The position numbers and the translations under genes are program-made. From assembly GCA_903925015.1 (NCBI GenBank), contig CAIYDY010000373.1:1-64000 (forward strand): a DNA stretch of 64,000 bases. Reading direction: 5' to 3'. The first letter of the stretch is position 1. Every line of letters begins with the position of its first letter. A model generated the notes under the pieces. It was not told the DNA's origin. It made no database searches and was given only the letters and a program-made list of their open reading frames with translations. This document shows positions 52,832 to 61,900 of the stretch, one piece after another. This stretch comes from an uncultured Acidobacteriia bacterium (GTDB lineage Bacteria > Acidobacteriota > Terriglobia > Bryobacterales > Bryobacteraceae).

Positions 52832-54214
52832 CTAGGCTCCGGGTAATACGAATTTGTCGCCGGTCTTTTTGCACCACTCTGCCAGCAGCGCTCGGTGCTC
52901 GGCCAGGATCTTGGCGAACTTCGGGTCGACCGCCAAATTCGTCATCTCCCCGGGATCCTTGTCCAGATCCACCAGCGATTCCCGCAGCTTGCCCTCGCTG
53001 AAGGCCGTGTACTTGTACTTCTGGCCCCGCAGCATCCTGCCGTCGGGCGTGGGCAACTTGCCGTTGACCTCGGCCCCCTGTACCAGCCGGTCGGAAACAA
53101 CCACATACGGACGCACGTCCTTACCCGCCTTTCCTTCCGCCGCAGCGCGCATGCTGAGGCCGGGCAGCTTGGTCGGCGGTGTGATCTCGGCATAGTCCGC
53201 AATGGTCGGAATCAGGTCGATCCCCGTATTCACCAAGTGGTTGCTGGTGCCCGGTTTGATCACGCCCGGCAGGCTCATGATGAACTGGGTCCTCGCTGCT
53301 TCCTCGTAAAGAATGGTTTTCTGGTTCCAGCCGTGCGATCCCATGCACTCGCCATGGTCGGCCGATAGGACCACCAGTGTCGATTTGTCGAGGCCCGTTT
53401 CCCGCAGCGCCTGCAGCACCACGCCGATTTCTTTATCCACCTTCTCGATCAGCCGGTAATAGGCCCAGATGTACTCCCGCCACTTCTTTTCGTCGAACTG
53501 GCCCACCGGGAACATCGGTGCCGCCTGGTAGGACTTGCGGATCGTGTCCACAATATCCGGCTCGTTGGCTTGCGGTGCCGAGTTGGGGCGCAGTGGCGGC
53601 AGCTCCGAAATCGGCGGCGGCGTGCCGACCTCTCCCAACGGCAGCTTCTGCCCGCGCGACCACTCCGCGATGTTGTGCGGATTCAGGAACGAGGCCATCA
53701 TGAGGAACGGCGCATCGTGTTTCCCCCGCAGGAATGCCGCCACATTTAGGGCTGTCTGCGGATCCTCCATCTTGGTGTCCAGCTTGGCAAACCCGTGGAT
53801 TTCCGGCTGCTTCTCCGGCACGGTCAAATGCCACTTGCCGTAGTACGCCGTTTCATACCCGGAGTCGCGGAAGATCTTGCCCATCATCGGGAACTTCACC
53901 GGATCCAGATGCACCCTCGTCCGGTCGTCGTTGTCCATGATTCCGGTCTCAGTGGGATACCGTCCCGTGAACATGGCCCCGCGCGACGGCACGCAAAGCG
54001 GATTGGCACAGTAGGCGCGCGTGAAAACCATCCCGGCCGCAGCAAGGGAATCCATGTTCGGCGTGTGGATGTACTTCCTGCCGATCCGGTAGCTGGCGGA
54101 TTCCGCGAACTGCTGGTCCGTGGTGATAATCAGAATGTTCGGTTTGGCAGCTGATGCGGCCCCAAGCTCTGATGCGCCAAAGGCGCTTGTGGCAAGAAAC
54201 TGGCGACGGTTCAT
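52832..54214 (-). CDS. Sulfatase (formylglycine-dependent)
   Basis: This 460-residue S1-type sulfatase has a Tat-like start (MNRRQFLATSAFGASE). Cys74 lies in 'NPLCVPSRGAMFTGRYP' and matches the CxPSR consensus whose Cys becomes formylglycine. Metal-ligand Asp33 is in 'IITTDQQ', and 'VVLSADHGECMGSHGW' holds the second metal motif. It removes a sulfate ester from a glycan in the periplasm. It starts four bases downstream of the alginate-lyase-family gene. The substrate cannot be read from sequence. Confidence 0.9.
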   Translation of the reverse strand: MNRRQFLATSAFGASELGAASAAKPNILIITTDQQFAESASYRIGRKYIHTPNMDSLAAAGMVFTRAYCANPLCVPSRGAMFTGRYPTETGIMDNDDRTRVHLDPVKFPMMGKIFRDSGYETAYYGKWHLTVPEKQPEIHGFAKLDTKMEDPQTALNVAAFLRGKHDAPFLMMASFLNPHNIAEWSRGQKLPLGEVGTPPPISELPPLRPNSAPQANEPDIVDTIRKSYQAAPMFPVGQFDEKKWREYIWAYYRLIEKVDKEIGVVLQALRETGLDKSTLVVLSADHGECMGSHGWNQKTILYEEAARTQFIMSLPGVIKPGTSNHLVNTGIDLIPTIADYAEITPPTKLPGLSMRAAAEGKAGKDVRPYVVVSDRLVQGAEVNGKLPTPDGRMLRGQKYKYTAFSEGKLRESLVDLDKDPGEMTNLAVDPKFAKILAEHRALLAEWCKKTGDKFVLPGA

Positions 54215-54218
54215 TTGT

Positions 54219-55388
54219 TTAAGCGACCCACAGGACCGGTTGGCGGATGAAGAAGTTCCGGATGATTTCGTCCACATCGGAATCGGCCGGCAGCGTCTTC
54301 CAGAGTTCCAAATAGCTGGCCTGCTGGTAGGCGAGTCCTCCAAAAAGCAGTGCCTCCTGCCGCATAGGCCAATATTCGTAATACATCACGTCCGGCGGCT
54401 TGATCCAGGTCTTCTTGTCTTTCAGGAACGGGTACATGTACTCGATGGCCTTCTTGACACCCCGACCGTCCGCTGTTTGGAACGCCCAGAGGTTTTCCCC
54501 GCCTTCGGACAGGATCTGGCACACCGTTGCCAGGGCTTCCAGGTTGAACAGGCAGTAACCGTAAGGCTTGGTCCGGCGCAGTTCCTGCTGTTGGCTTCCG
54601 TCGGGCTCGATTTGTCCCGGAACAATCACGTTCTTGAAACGGTCGATGCAGTACGCGGTCAGCTTTTTGTCGCCGGTAAGGCGCGCGAATTCCGCCACCT
54701 GCATCAACCAGCAGGTGCCGTGGTTGTTCTTCGCCGCACCTTCCTCCATGCCGTTCTTGCTTGTGGTCATCCAGACGTTGTACTCACCGAACCACTTCTT
54801 CGTAGCCTCGAAGTCGGCGGCGGACAACGCCTTCGCCTGTGCCAGCAGCGGAATCGCACGGGCGACTTCCTCCAAGTGGATGGTATCTATCACCCCGGTC
54901 CCCCGACCCGTAAACCGACCATGGATCGCCTGGGCGAACTGTAGATTCGGGTTCATCCGGGTCTTCTCGTCCACAAACCAAGCCCGGATGTGCGCCGCCG
55001 CATGCTCGGCGTACTTCTTATCCTTCGTCAACTTCCACGCCGCAGCCAACGCGGGAACCTGCACGCTCAACTTCATCAGGAACTTGCGATGCTCCACGAA
55101 GTTGTCGGGGTTGGTCATCCCGTCCTTCTGGATATACGGACCATCCGGATTTTTCGGATCCGGCCACCAGTAGTCGCCCTCGGAGAAGAAATCGTGCACT
55201 CCACCGGTGCTGCGTTTGCTCGACGCGGAGGTGACAGTCGCGGGCTTGTCGCCCAGATACTTCGCCGCGTTGCGCAGAACCCGGACGCGGTCGAACTGTG
55301 CGACATCGAATGTCGCCTCGCCAAAAGCCGGGGTGGCGGATGCAGCCGCACACCCCGCAAGAAATGTTCTTCTATCCAAACTACGCAA
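54219..55388 (-). CDS. Alginate-lyase-family polysaccharide lyase
   Basis: This 389-residue secreted protein has a signal peptide (MRSLDRRTFLAGCAAAS) and the alginate_lyase (PF05426-like) domain. Motifs are 'DYWWPDPKNPDGPYIQKDG', 'RMNPNLQFAQAIHGRFTGRG', 'NNHGTCWLMQVAEF' (Asn-His-Gly, candidate catalytic region) and 'PPDVMYYEYWPMRQEALLFG'. The family cleaves uronate chains such as alginate or glucuronan, by beta-elimination. It has a clear paralogue at 63367. It overlaps the upstream sulfatase by eight bases and sits between two sulfatase genes. Confidence 0.85.
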   Translation of the reverse strand: MRSLDRRTFLAGCAAASATPAFGEATFDVAQFDRVRVLRNAAKYLGDKPATVTSASSKRSTGGVHDFFSEGDYWWPDPKNPDGPYIQKDGMTNPDNFVEHRKFLMKLSVQVPALAAAWKLTKDKKYAEHAAAHIRAWFVDEKTRMNPNLQFAQAIHGRFTGRGTGVIDTIHLEEVARAIPLLAQAKALSAADFEATKKWFGEYNVWMTTSKNGMEEGAAKNNHGTCWLMQVAEFARLTGDKKLTAYCIDRFKNVIVPGQIEPDGSQQQELRRTKPYGYCLFNLEALATVCQILSEGGENLWAFQTADGRGVKKAIEYMYPFLKDKKTWIKPPDVMYYEYWPMRQEALLFGGLAYQQASYLELWKTLPADSDVDEIIRNFFIRQPVLWVA

Positions 55389-56826
55389 CTCCTTTGGGTT
55401 TCGCGGCCTTCCAGCCTGCCTTCCACTGCTCCATCAACTGCTTGACCAACTCCGCATTCGCGGGCCGTTTCGCGATATTGGTGTTCTCCTGCGGATCCAC
55501 CTGATGGTCGTACAACTCCACCGCGTCGATCCTCGAATGGTCCTGGCGACCGACCCAAACCGTGAACCGGTACCGGTCCGTCCGCATGGAATACCCCATC
55601 CGCTCCTTGCCGCGTGGGTATTGGCTGAACGCCGCCGGTTTCCACGGCATGTCCGGCTTGTCCAGCAGCGGCTTGAAGCTGACCCCTTCCAAATGGGTCG
55701 GCAGCGGCAGTCCCGCCAGTTCCGAAAGCGTCGGGAAGATGTCGACGAACTCCACCAGCGCCTTCGAATGCTTGTTCGACGCCTTCATTCCGGGCGCGTA
55801 CATCAACAACGGCGCATTCGTATCGTTCTCGAAATTGCTGTGCTTGGCCCATTCCCCGTGCTCGCCGAGCTTCCAGCCATGGTCGCCCCAGAGAACGATG
55901 ACGGTATTCTTTGTCAGGCCCTGCCGGTCGAGTTCGTCCAGCACCTTGCCGATCTGCGCGTCCGTGTAGCTCACCGAAGCATAGTAGCCGTGCTTCAACT
56001 GGCGCGCCAGCACATCCCCCATCGGACCTTTGGCGGGGGTTCCCGTATAATTCCGCAGTTCGCCGCTGGTTGTAAGCGCCCAATCCGGCGCGTCCTCCGG
56101 ATGGTAAGGATTCGGTGCCAGCTGGATCTTCGCCGGATCGTACAAATCCCAGTACTTCTTGGGTGAAACAAACGGCAGGTGCGGCTTGGCGAAGCCGACC
56201 GCGAGGAAGAACGGTTCCGGCTTCTTGGCCAGCGTCTTCAGCGTTGCCACCGCCAGCTCCGCCACCATTCCATCCTTGTAGAAGTTGTCCGCCACTTCAC
56301 CGGCTTCGAATGGCGGCCCGCCCTTGCTCTTCTGTGCGTCCTCGTCCGGCACATCCTCGGTTTTCAGCTTCGCGTACGTCGGAGCCTTCGGTGTCTGCCA
56401 CTCCACGGACCACGATTGGGGATCGTCATATCCCGGATGGAAGATCTTGCCCATCCCCTGGACGAAATACCCGTTCTTCTTGAAGTGCTCGGGGATCGTC
56501 ACGATGTTCGGCTCGGCAACCCGGAAATGCGTCACCAGATCCCACACTTTGGTCGAATCCGGCCGGGTTCCCGTCATCAAACTGGACCGCGATGGCGAAC
56601 AAACGGCCTGCTGCACATACGCCCGGTCGAACGCCATGCCCATCTTCGCCAGCCGGTCGATATTCGGACTTTTGATGTAGTCCCTGCCGTAGCAGTTCAA
56701 CTCGGGACGCAGATCATCGACTGCGATGAAAAGAATGTTCGGCTTCGGGCCGGTTGCCGCTGCCATGGGCTTTACGGCCAACGGGGCGGCGGCGCAGGTT
56801 GCAAGAAATGCTCGGCGGTTGATCAT
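55381..56826 (-). CDS. Sulfatase, iduronate-2-sulfatase-like
   Basis: This 481-residue S1-type sulfatase has a signal peptide. Cys76 in 'VCSPSRSSLMTGTRP' (CxPSR) is the formylglycine site. 'FIAVDDLRPELNCYG' is typical of iduronate-2-sulfatases, and 'VILWGDHGWKLGEHGEWAKH' is the second metal motif of that group. AAGGATAAAG precedes the ATG at 56826. It is the second gene of the glycan operon, 14 bases after the TonB-dependent receptor. Activity on 2-sulfo-uronates is plausible but inferred. Confidence 0.9.
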   Translation of the reverse strand: MINRRAFLATCAAAPLAVKPMAAATGPKPNILFIAVDDLRPELNCYGRDYIKSPNIDRLAKMGMAFDRAYVQQAVCSPSRSSLMTGTRPDSTKVWDLVTHFRVAEPNIVTIPEHFKKNGYFVQGMGKIFHPGYDDPQSWSVEWQTPKAPTYAKLKTEDVPDEDAQKSKGGPPFEAGEVADNFYKDGMVAELAVATLKTLAKKPEPFFLAVGFAKPHLPFVSPKKYWDLYDPAKIQLAPNPYHPEDAPDWALTTSGELRNYTGTPAKGPMGDVLARQLKHGYYASVSYTDAQIGKVLDELDRQGLTKNTVIVLWGDHGWKLGEHGEWAKHSNFENDTNAPLLMYAPGMKASNKHSKALVEFVDIFPTLSELAGLPLPTHLEGVSFKPLLDKPDMPWKPAAFSQYPRGKERMGYSMRTDRYRFTVWVGRQDHSRIDAVELYDHQVDPQENTNIAKRPANAELVKQLMEQWKAGWKAAKPKGVA

Positions 56827-56840
56827 CTTTATCCTTGATG

Positions 56841-59800
56841 TTAAAACTTCAGTTTGAGCGCCAACTGCCAGTTCCGCGGCTCCGAAACCACCGCCGTCGG
56901 CAGACCGAACGACGAACTGGTCGGCGTCGTGTTCGGCACATCGAAGCTCGGGTGGTTCATCACGTTGTAGCACTCGGCCCGGAACTGCGCCGTCACTTTT
57001 TCCCGAATCGTGTAGTTCCGGAACAGCGAGAAGCTCCATGTTGCCTGGCCGTCCGCGCGCACACCGCTGAACCGGATCGGGAACGTCTGCAGGTTGTTGG
57101 CCAGCTGGTTCGCGGTTGTCTTCACGAATCCGGCGTTGGTGTTGAACCACTGGTCCGGGCTGCGCTTGTCACCAGGAAGCGCGATGTCCTTGATGTTGCC
57201 GACGAAAAGCGCATTGCCGAAACCCAGCGGCGCGCCGGCTTGGCGAACCACCGTCCCGTTCAACTGCCATCCGCCGAGCGCGGCCTTCACGATCGCCGGA
57301 GCGTTGCCGCCGAAGCTCTTGCCGGGGCCGTACGGAATTTCCCACACGCCGCTCATCGTCAGAATGCGCGGACGGTCCAAATCCGAAACCGTCCGGTACG
57401 GCATGGGATCGGATTGGTTCTGGAATTCCGTAGCCTGCATGAACTTGGAGTACGTATAACCCAGCTGTGTCGTCAAGCCCTTGCTGAAGCGGCGTTCGAG
57501 GCGCACCTGCAGCGAGTGGTACCACGAATAGCCCTGCGACTCCAACGCCGTAATCGCGCCAAACTGCGGATACGGTGCCAGCAGACCGGCCCGCGAGATC
57601 GTGGACGTATACACCGAATTCAACCCTGAAAACGGGTTCGGATAGGAGGCCGTCAGGAAGTTGATCGTGTTCTGGTCACGGGTGGTTGCCGTGCTCAGAT
57701 ATTGCGCCGGGGTGCTGTTCAGATTCTTGGTCACCGCCAGATGCGTCGTCCGGTTGCCCACATAGCTCAAATCCAACACAAACTGGCCCGGCAATTGGCG
57801 CTGCACACCTAGGGACCACCGCTGCGAATACGGTGCTTTCATGGCCGGGTCGAAGAACTGGATCGCCTGGCCCAGATTCGTCGCCAGCCCCCCCGCAGCC
57901 CCCGAAGCCGGAATCAGCCCGTTCGGCAGCGGATTGGCCAACGTAGAGGTATACGTCACGCCGTTGTTCAGGGAAGCTTGGATCGGGGTAACCTGGGAGA
58001 ACCCGCTCTGCACCGGCTGGAACGTGTCCACGCCGATTGTGCCGAAGTAGATCCCGTAACCGCTCCGAATCACCGTCATGCTGTTCAGCTGGTACGCCAA
58101 GCCGATGCGCGGCAACAGATTATGGCTGTTCCCGTAAGGGCTGCGGCTCTTGCCGTTCTGGCCAACGAAAGTCAATCCGCCCTTGGCCGAAAACGCCGCA
58201 ACCGGCAGCTCCGGGATGGGATTCTTGGCATACGCCGCCGCTGCCGCCGCCGCAACAGGGCTGTTCACGGACGCGTCAAACGTCCCCAGCAGCCGGTCAT
58301 AGCGTTCCGTCACCGGAGCCTCCATCTCATAGCGGAGGCCCATGTTCACGGTCAATTTCGGCGTCAGCTTGAAATCATCCTGCACGAAAAGGCCGTAGTA
58401 CTTGTTTTGCAGCGCGTAATTCTGCGTCGAGCCCGTGGTCATGCTGCCGCCCGGGATGCCCAGCAGCATGGCCGCCAGTTCCTGTCCGAGCGCGGCAGCC
58501 GTCGAGTTGTCCAGCGGTCCCTTGGTATAGGTATTGGCGAAGCTGAAATCGGGCGAAATCGACCCCGGATACCGGTTGCCGAAGGTCCGGAACAGCCGGA
58601 CGTCGCCGCCGAAATGCAGTGTCTGCCGTCCCATCTCCTTGGTCAGGTCCGCCACCAAATTGTGCGTGATCGCCGATGCGAAACCGTCGCCGTCGGCCCA
58701 GTTCGAAAGTGTGGCAAAGCCCGTGGTCACGGCGCGCGGGACGGTCACGTTGGTGGGATTCACCAGCTTCACCAACGATGGCGAAAAGCCCATCGCTGCC
58801 AAATCCGCCCCCTTGGTCGAGCGCTCCTCCGGGAAAATCGCCGCAATCAGTCCGTAGCGCACGTTCAACACAAAGGACGGGCTGAGAATGCTCACATAGT
58901 CCAGCGCAATGCCCTTGTTGAACTGGTGGAACAACTCCTTCGTCGCCGGCACGCCCAGCAGATCCTTGGGGATCGTGTACCCGAAGTGGTTGATCCTCGC
59001 AAAGACGCGGTTGTTCTGGTTGAAGGCATGGTCGAACCGGGCGAGGTGCGAATCGTACCGCTGTACACGCACGTCGGGGAAATAGTAGTTGTTCTGTCCG
59101 TTGACGGTGCCCTGCTGGCTGGGCAGCGGATAAAGTGCCGCCAAGTTCAGCCCGACCGTGCTCAACAGGCTCTTCGGCAGGATGTTCCCCGCAAACGGAG
59201 TCCGCTGGTACCTGCCGCCCGCTATCGCCACGGTCGAAAACGGGTTGTAAATCTGGTAGCTCGTCCCCAGCGCCAGCAGCGCCGAGAAATCCCCCGTCCT
59301 CTCCCCCGCTGTCGGAACCGTGCTCGTCTGGTTCGAGGTCGACGGCTGGCCGAACCGGTTCTCCTCCCACGAATAGAAGAAGAAGGTCTTGTTCCGACCG
59401 TCGTAAAAATGGGGAATGAATACCGGACCGCCTATGTTGGCGCCAAACCGGTGGTCCTGATACACCGATTTCTTCAGCCCCGCCTTGTTGTCGAAGAAGT
59501 TGGAGGAGTCAAACGCGCTGTTCCGACCCCAGTAGTAAGTCTCCCCATGCACGGCATTTCCGCCGCTCTTGGTCCCAACATTGATCACCGGTCCCAGTAC
59601 GTGGCCCACGCTGGCGTCATAGGGGTTGGCCTGCAGTTTGAAATCCTGAATCGACCCCGACGGTGGAATGAACGCGACCCGCGCGTACCCCTTGCCGCGG
59701 TCGTTGGTCGTATCGCTCACACCGTCGATGTTGTACTGCGTCTGGTCATTGCCGCTGCCGTTCACCGTGTTGCTCGAAGTCGCGTCGGGAGACGACAGCT

Positions 59801-60320
59801 TCATGATCCGCAGCGTAGTCGTATTCGCCACGCCCGGACTCAGCCGTTCCAGTTCCAGCGGATTGCCACCGCGCTGCGGCAGTTCCGACAGCCTACGGAC
59901 ATCGATTACATCGCCGACCGAGCTGCCCGCCGTGTCCAGCAACGGCGTCGCGCCCTTCACATCAATGGTTTCGGAGACGTTGCCCACTTCCAGCCGAATC
60001 CGCAAGTCCAAATTATCGGCCACCCGCAGCTCAATCTGGTTCTGGACATAAGTCTTGAACCCTGGCATCTCCGCCGTCACCTTGTACGTGCCCGGCAGCA
60101 GGAACGGCAGGCGGAACGTACCGGACTCATTGGTCGAACTGGTGGCGACGACACCCGTTTCCTGGTTCGTCGCCGTGACCTTGGCGGACGCGACCGCTGC
60201 GTCCTGGGCATCCGCAACCCGCCCTCCAATGGTGCCGCGCGCGTCCTGCGCCTGCAGAACGGAAGAGAAGGAAATCAATACAAGAACCTGTACGACTGGG
60301 ATAAGTTTTGGGGCGAACAT
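56841..60320 (-). CDS. Oar-type TonB-dependent outer-membrane receptor
   Basis: This encodes 1159 residues. It has a signal peptide (MFAPKLIPVVQVLVLISFSS), then a carboxypeptidase-regulatory-like domain (about residues 27-110, 'GTIGGRVADAQDAAVASAKV'), a plug region ('GSVIDVRRLSELPQRGGN'-like, here GDVIDVRRL), and a long beta-barrel of the Oar/CirA type with C-terminal 'NWQLALKLKF' ending in aromatic/hydrophobic residues. AGGAGGTCCGGCA precedes the ATG. No SusD-like gene follows. It heads the operon and presumably imports the glycan fragments. Divergent from the AraC regulator. Confidence 0.93.
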   Translation of the reverse strand: MFAPKLIPVVQVLVLISFSSVLQAQDARGTIGGRVADAQDAAVASAKVTATNQETGVVATSSTNESGTFRLPFLLPGTYKVTAEMPGFKTYVQNQIELRVADNLDLRIRLEVGNVSETIDVKGATPLLDTAGSSVGDVIDVRRLSELPQRGGNPLELERLSPGVANTTTLRIMKLSSPDATSSNTVNGSGNDQTQYNIDGVSDTTNDRGKGYARVAFIPPSGSIQDFKLQANPYDASVGHVLGPVINVGTKSGGNAVHGETYYWGRNSAFDSSNFFDNKAGLKKSVYQDHRFGANIGGPVFIPHFYDGRNKTFFFYSWEENRFGQPSTSNQTSTVPTAGERTGDFSALLALGTSYQIYNPFSTVAIAGGRYQRTPFAGNILPKSLLSTVGLNLAALYPLPSQQGTVNGQNNYYFPDVRVQRYDSHLARFDHAFNQNNRVFARINHFGYTIPKDLLGVPATKELFHQFNKGIALDYVSILSPSFVLNVRYGLIAAIFPEERSTKGADLAAMGFSPSLVKLVNPTNVTVPRAVTTGFATLSNWADGDGFASAITHNLVADLTKEMGRQTLHFGGDVRLFRTFGNRYPGSISPDFSFANTYTKGPLDNSTAAALGQELAAMLLGIPGGSMTTGSTQNYALQNKYYGLFVQDDFKLTPKLTVNMGLRYEMEAPVTERYDRLLGTFDASVNSPVAAAAAAAYAKNPIPELPVAAFSAKGGLTFVGQNGKSRSPYGNSHNLLPRIGLAYQLNSMTVIRSGYGIYFGTIGVDTFQPVQSGFSQVTPIQASLNNGVTYTSTLANPLPNGLIPASGAAGGLATNLGQAIQFFDPAMKAPYSQRWSLGVQRQLPGQFVLDLSYVGNRTTHLAVTKNLNSTPAQYLSTATTRDQNTINFLTASYPNPFSGLNSVYTSTISRAGLLAPYPQFGAITALESQGYSWYHSLQVRLERRFSKGLTTQLGYTYSKFMQATEFQNQSDPMPYRTVSDLDRPRILTMSGVWEIPYGPGKSFGGNAPAIVKAALGGWQLNGTVVRQAGAPLGFGNALFVGNIKDIALPGDKRSPDQWFNTNAGFVKTTANQLANNLQTFPIRFSGVRADGQATWSFSLFRNYTIREKVTAQFRAECYNVMNHPSFDVPNTTPTSSSFGLPTAVVSEPRNWQLALKLKF

Positions 60321-60354
60321 TGCCGGACCTCCTGAGCGAGAAACTACTGGTATC

Positions 60355-60383
60355 AGCGTAGACCCTGGCGACGCCGGTGTCGA
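60355..60383 (-). promoter_or_regulatory. Candidate promoter of the glycan operon
   Basis: On the minus strand TCGACA (60378-60383) and TACGCT (60355-60360) are separated by 17 bases, 35-63 bases upstream of the receptor start. The -35 is a 5/6 match and the -10 is weak (3/6), as expected for a promoter that needs an activator such as the facing AraC protein. Confidence 0.33.
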
Positions 60384-60420
60384 GCCCCAAGGCGGCAAGC
60401 CTTTTGTCCCAAACGGAAAT

Positions 60421-61305
60421 ATGTACAATTGGTTCATGCCGATCCTGCCCGTCGACGTTCTCTGGATCGCCCGCTATGACTACCGTCCAGGCTGGAGTCT
60501 TCCGCTCCACAGCCACGACTATATCCAGATGATTCTCTTTCTGGACGGGACCGGCACCTTCACCATCGGCGAGCAAGCGTTCCCCATCCGCGGCGGCGAG
60601 CTTTTCCTGATCCGATCCGGTGAAACCCACGGTCTGCGGGCCGCCTCCCTGGTCCGCACCCTCGACGTGAAGTTTCGCGTTGAACCCGGCGAATTGTCCC
60701 AATTGCTTGGCAGTGCCGCCCGAATGCTGGAGTGGCACGAACCCTCCCTGGCAGCACGCCTCGAACGCATCCGCACGGAGGGCGAACAAAAACCGCCCCA
60801 TTACCGCGAACTTTGCAGTATCCTCCTCACGGAAATCCTCTACCTCTATATACGGCAGGATCTGCGCACCGAACTCTCCGATGAAGCATCCCTCGACGCC
60901 GTGCTCCCAAGGGACCAGCTGCTGGAGCGCGCCGTGGCCTGCGTCCGGTCGAAATATCAAACCCAATTGACGGTGCGCGACATCGCCAGTGCTGCTGGAT
61001 GCACCGACCGCACCTTGCGCCTGCACTTCCAAAATGTGATCCAAATGCGCCCCCTAGCCTACCTCCAGCGCCATCGGATCACCCAGGCCAAGCTCCTGAT
61101 CCAGCATTCCGACTATTCGCTCAAGGAGATTGCCGAGCAGGTCGGATTCCAGACCGTCCACCATTTCACACGCCTGTTCACGGCCATGGAAGGCCGCAGC
61201 CCAGCCGTCTGGAGGCGCGAATATCTGGAAGGAATCCGCAAGGACGTCTACATCAACCCCACCTTCGAAAACCGGATCTTCACCGTCGGCGACGGTCGCG
61301 AATGA
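60421..61305 (+). CDS. AraC-family regulator with N-terminal cupin
   Basis: This encodes 294 residues. The N-terminal cupin has 'WSLPLHSHDYIQMILFLDG' and 'GGELFLIRSGETHGLRA', the usual sugar-binding fold. The C-terminal two HTH motifs are 'LTVRDIASAAGCTDRTLRLH' and 'YSLKEIAEQVGFQTVHHFTR'. ATG codons at 60421 and 60436 are both possible starts. It is divergent from the TonB receptor by 100 bp and probably activates the minus-strand operon, the plus-strand sulfatase and lyase genes, or both, in response to a sugar. Confidence 0.93.
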   Translation: MYNWFMPILPVDVLWIARYDYRPGWSLPLHSHDYIQMILFLDGTGTFTIGEQAFPIRGGELFLIRSGETHGLRAASLVRTLDVKFRVEPGELSQLLGSAARMLEWHEPSLAARLERIRTEGEQKPPHYRELCSILLTEILYLYIRQDLRTELSDEASLDAVLPRDQLLERAVACVRSKYQTQLTVRDIASAAGCTDRTLRLHFQNVIQMRPLAYLQRHRITQAKLLIQHSDYSLKEIAEQVGFQTVHHFTRLFTAMEGRSPAVWRREYLEGIRKDVYINPTFENRIFTVGDGRE

Positions 61306-61320
61306 GGCTAAAATAAGGGC

Positions 61321-61587
61321 ATGCCGACCTTGACTGTGGAACTGACCGATGAACTCTACGGCTTCGTGATGGGCCGCGAGGGTACCACCCCGGATGAGAC
61401 GATTGGCGCGGCCCTGCGCTACATGGAGTTCGAGGAACGATTCACTTGTCGAACTGAACCCGAAACTGAGGAAGAGATTGCACTGCTTCGCGCGTTGATC
61501 GACGAGGGCGACGCTAGCGGGACTGTGGAAGGAAATGTATTCGAGCAAATTAGTGCCGAACTGGGCCTCCCGTACAGGCGGCTGTAA
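61321..61587 (+). CDS. ParD-like antitoxin
   Basis: This 88-residue protein precedes a ParE-like toxin frame and has the usual size and context. 'MPTLTVELTDELYGFVMGR' opens like a ribbon-helix-helix protein. A Glu-rich centre ('TEPETEEEIALLRALID') and 'NVFEQISAELGLPYRRL' form the toxin-wrapping tail. It lies 16 bp after the AraC gene on the same strand. The classification is by context plus RHH-like start. Confidence 0.7.
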   Translation: MPTLTVELTDELYGFVMGREGTTPDETIGAALRYMEFEERFTCRTEPETEEEIALLRALIDEGDASGTVEGNVFEQISAELGLPYRRL

Positions 61588-61589
61588 CG

Positions 61590-61888
61590 GTGCGGCTCGC
61601 GCGGTTTTCGCCCACCGCGAAGGATGACCTTCGTGGCATCGTTTCCTACTCCGTGTGGATGTGGGGGGTGGACCAAGCTGCCCGATACGGGACGACTTGG
61701 AAAGATTTTGCGATCTTGTCGCTACCCAGCCGACGATGGGACGGTTGCGTGCGCAGTTGGGCCTTGGTGTCCACCGGATCGAGTGGAACCGCCACGTGAT
61801 CTATTACCGCCCACTGCGAAAGGGCATTCGAGTCCTGCGCATCCTCCATGACAGAATGTTGCCGAGTCGCCGAGACTTGAAAGGTTAG
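61590..61888 (+). pseudogene. ParE/RelE-like toxin, frameshifted
   Basis: The frame from GTG at 61590 reads 'VRLARFSPTAKDDLRGIVSY' and 'SVWMWGVDQAARY', the normal N-terminus of a ParE toxin. Near 61683-61690 (run GGG) the frame changes, and the rest is 'DDLERFCDLVATQPTMGRLR' and 'IYYRPLRKGIRVLRILHDR', the typical ParE C-terminus, ending at 61888. Restoring one base rejoins them. As written the toxin is inactive. It is either a real disruption or a sequencing error. Start is two bases after the antitoxin stop. Confidence 0.72.
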
Positions 61889-61900
61889 GAAGGTACTCAG

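Noticed and set aside
50780-52846. Long plus-strand open frame opposite GH2
   Set aside because: Antisense shadow; the minus frame carries GH2 catalytic motifs.
57978-60335. A 785-codon open frame opposite the TonB receptor
   Set aside because: Composition rich in Arg, His, Val and Gly typical of antisense of a GC-rich gene; the opposite frame has a signal peptide, domains and a perfect ribosome binding site.
60389-60403. Short hairpin AAGGC/GCCTT before the AraC start followed by TTTT
   Set aside because: Only a 5-bp stem and no adequate U-tract, so a terminator or attenuator is not supported.
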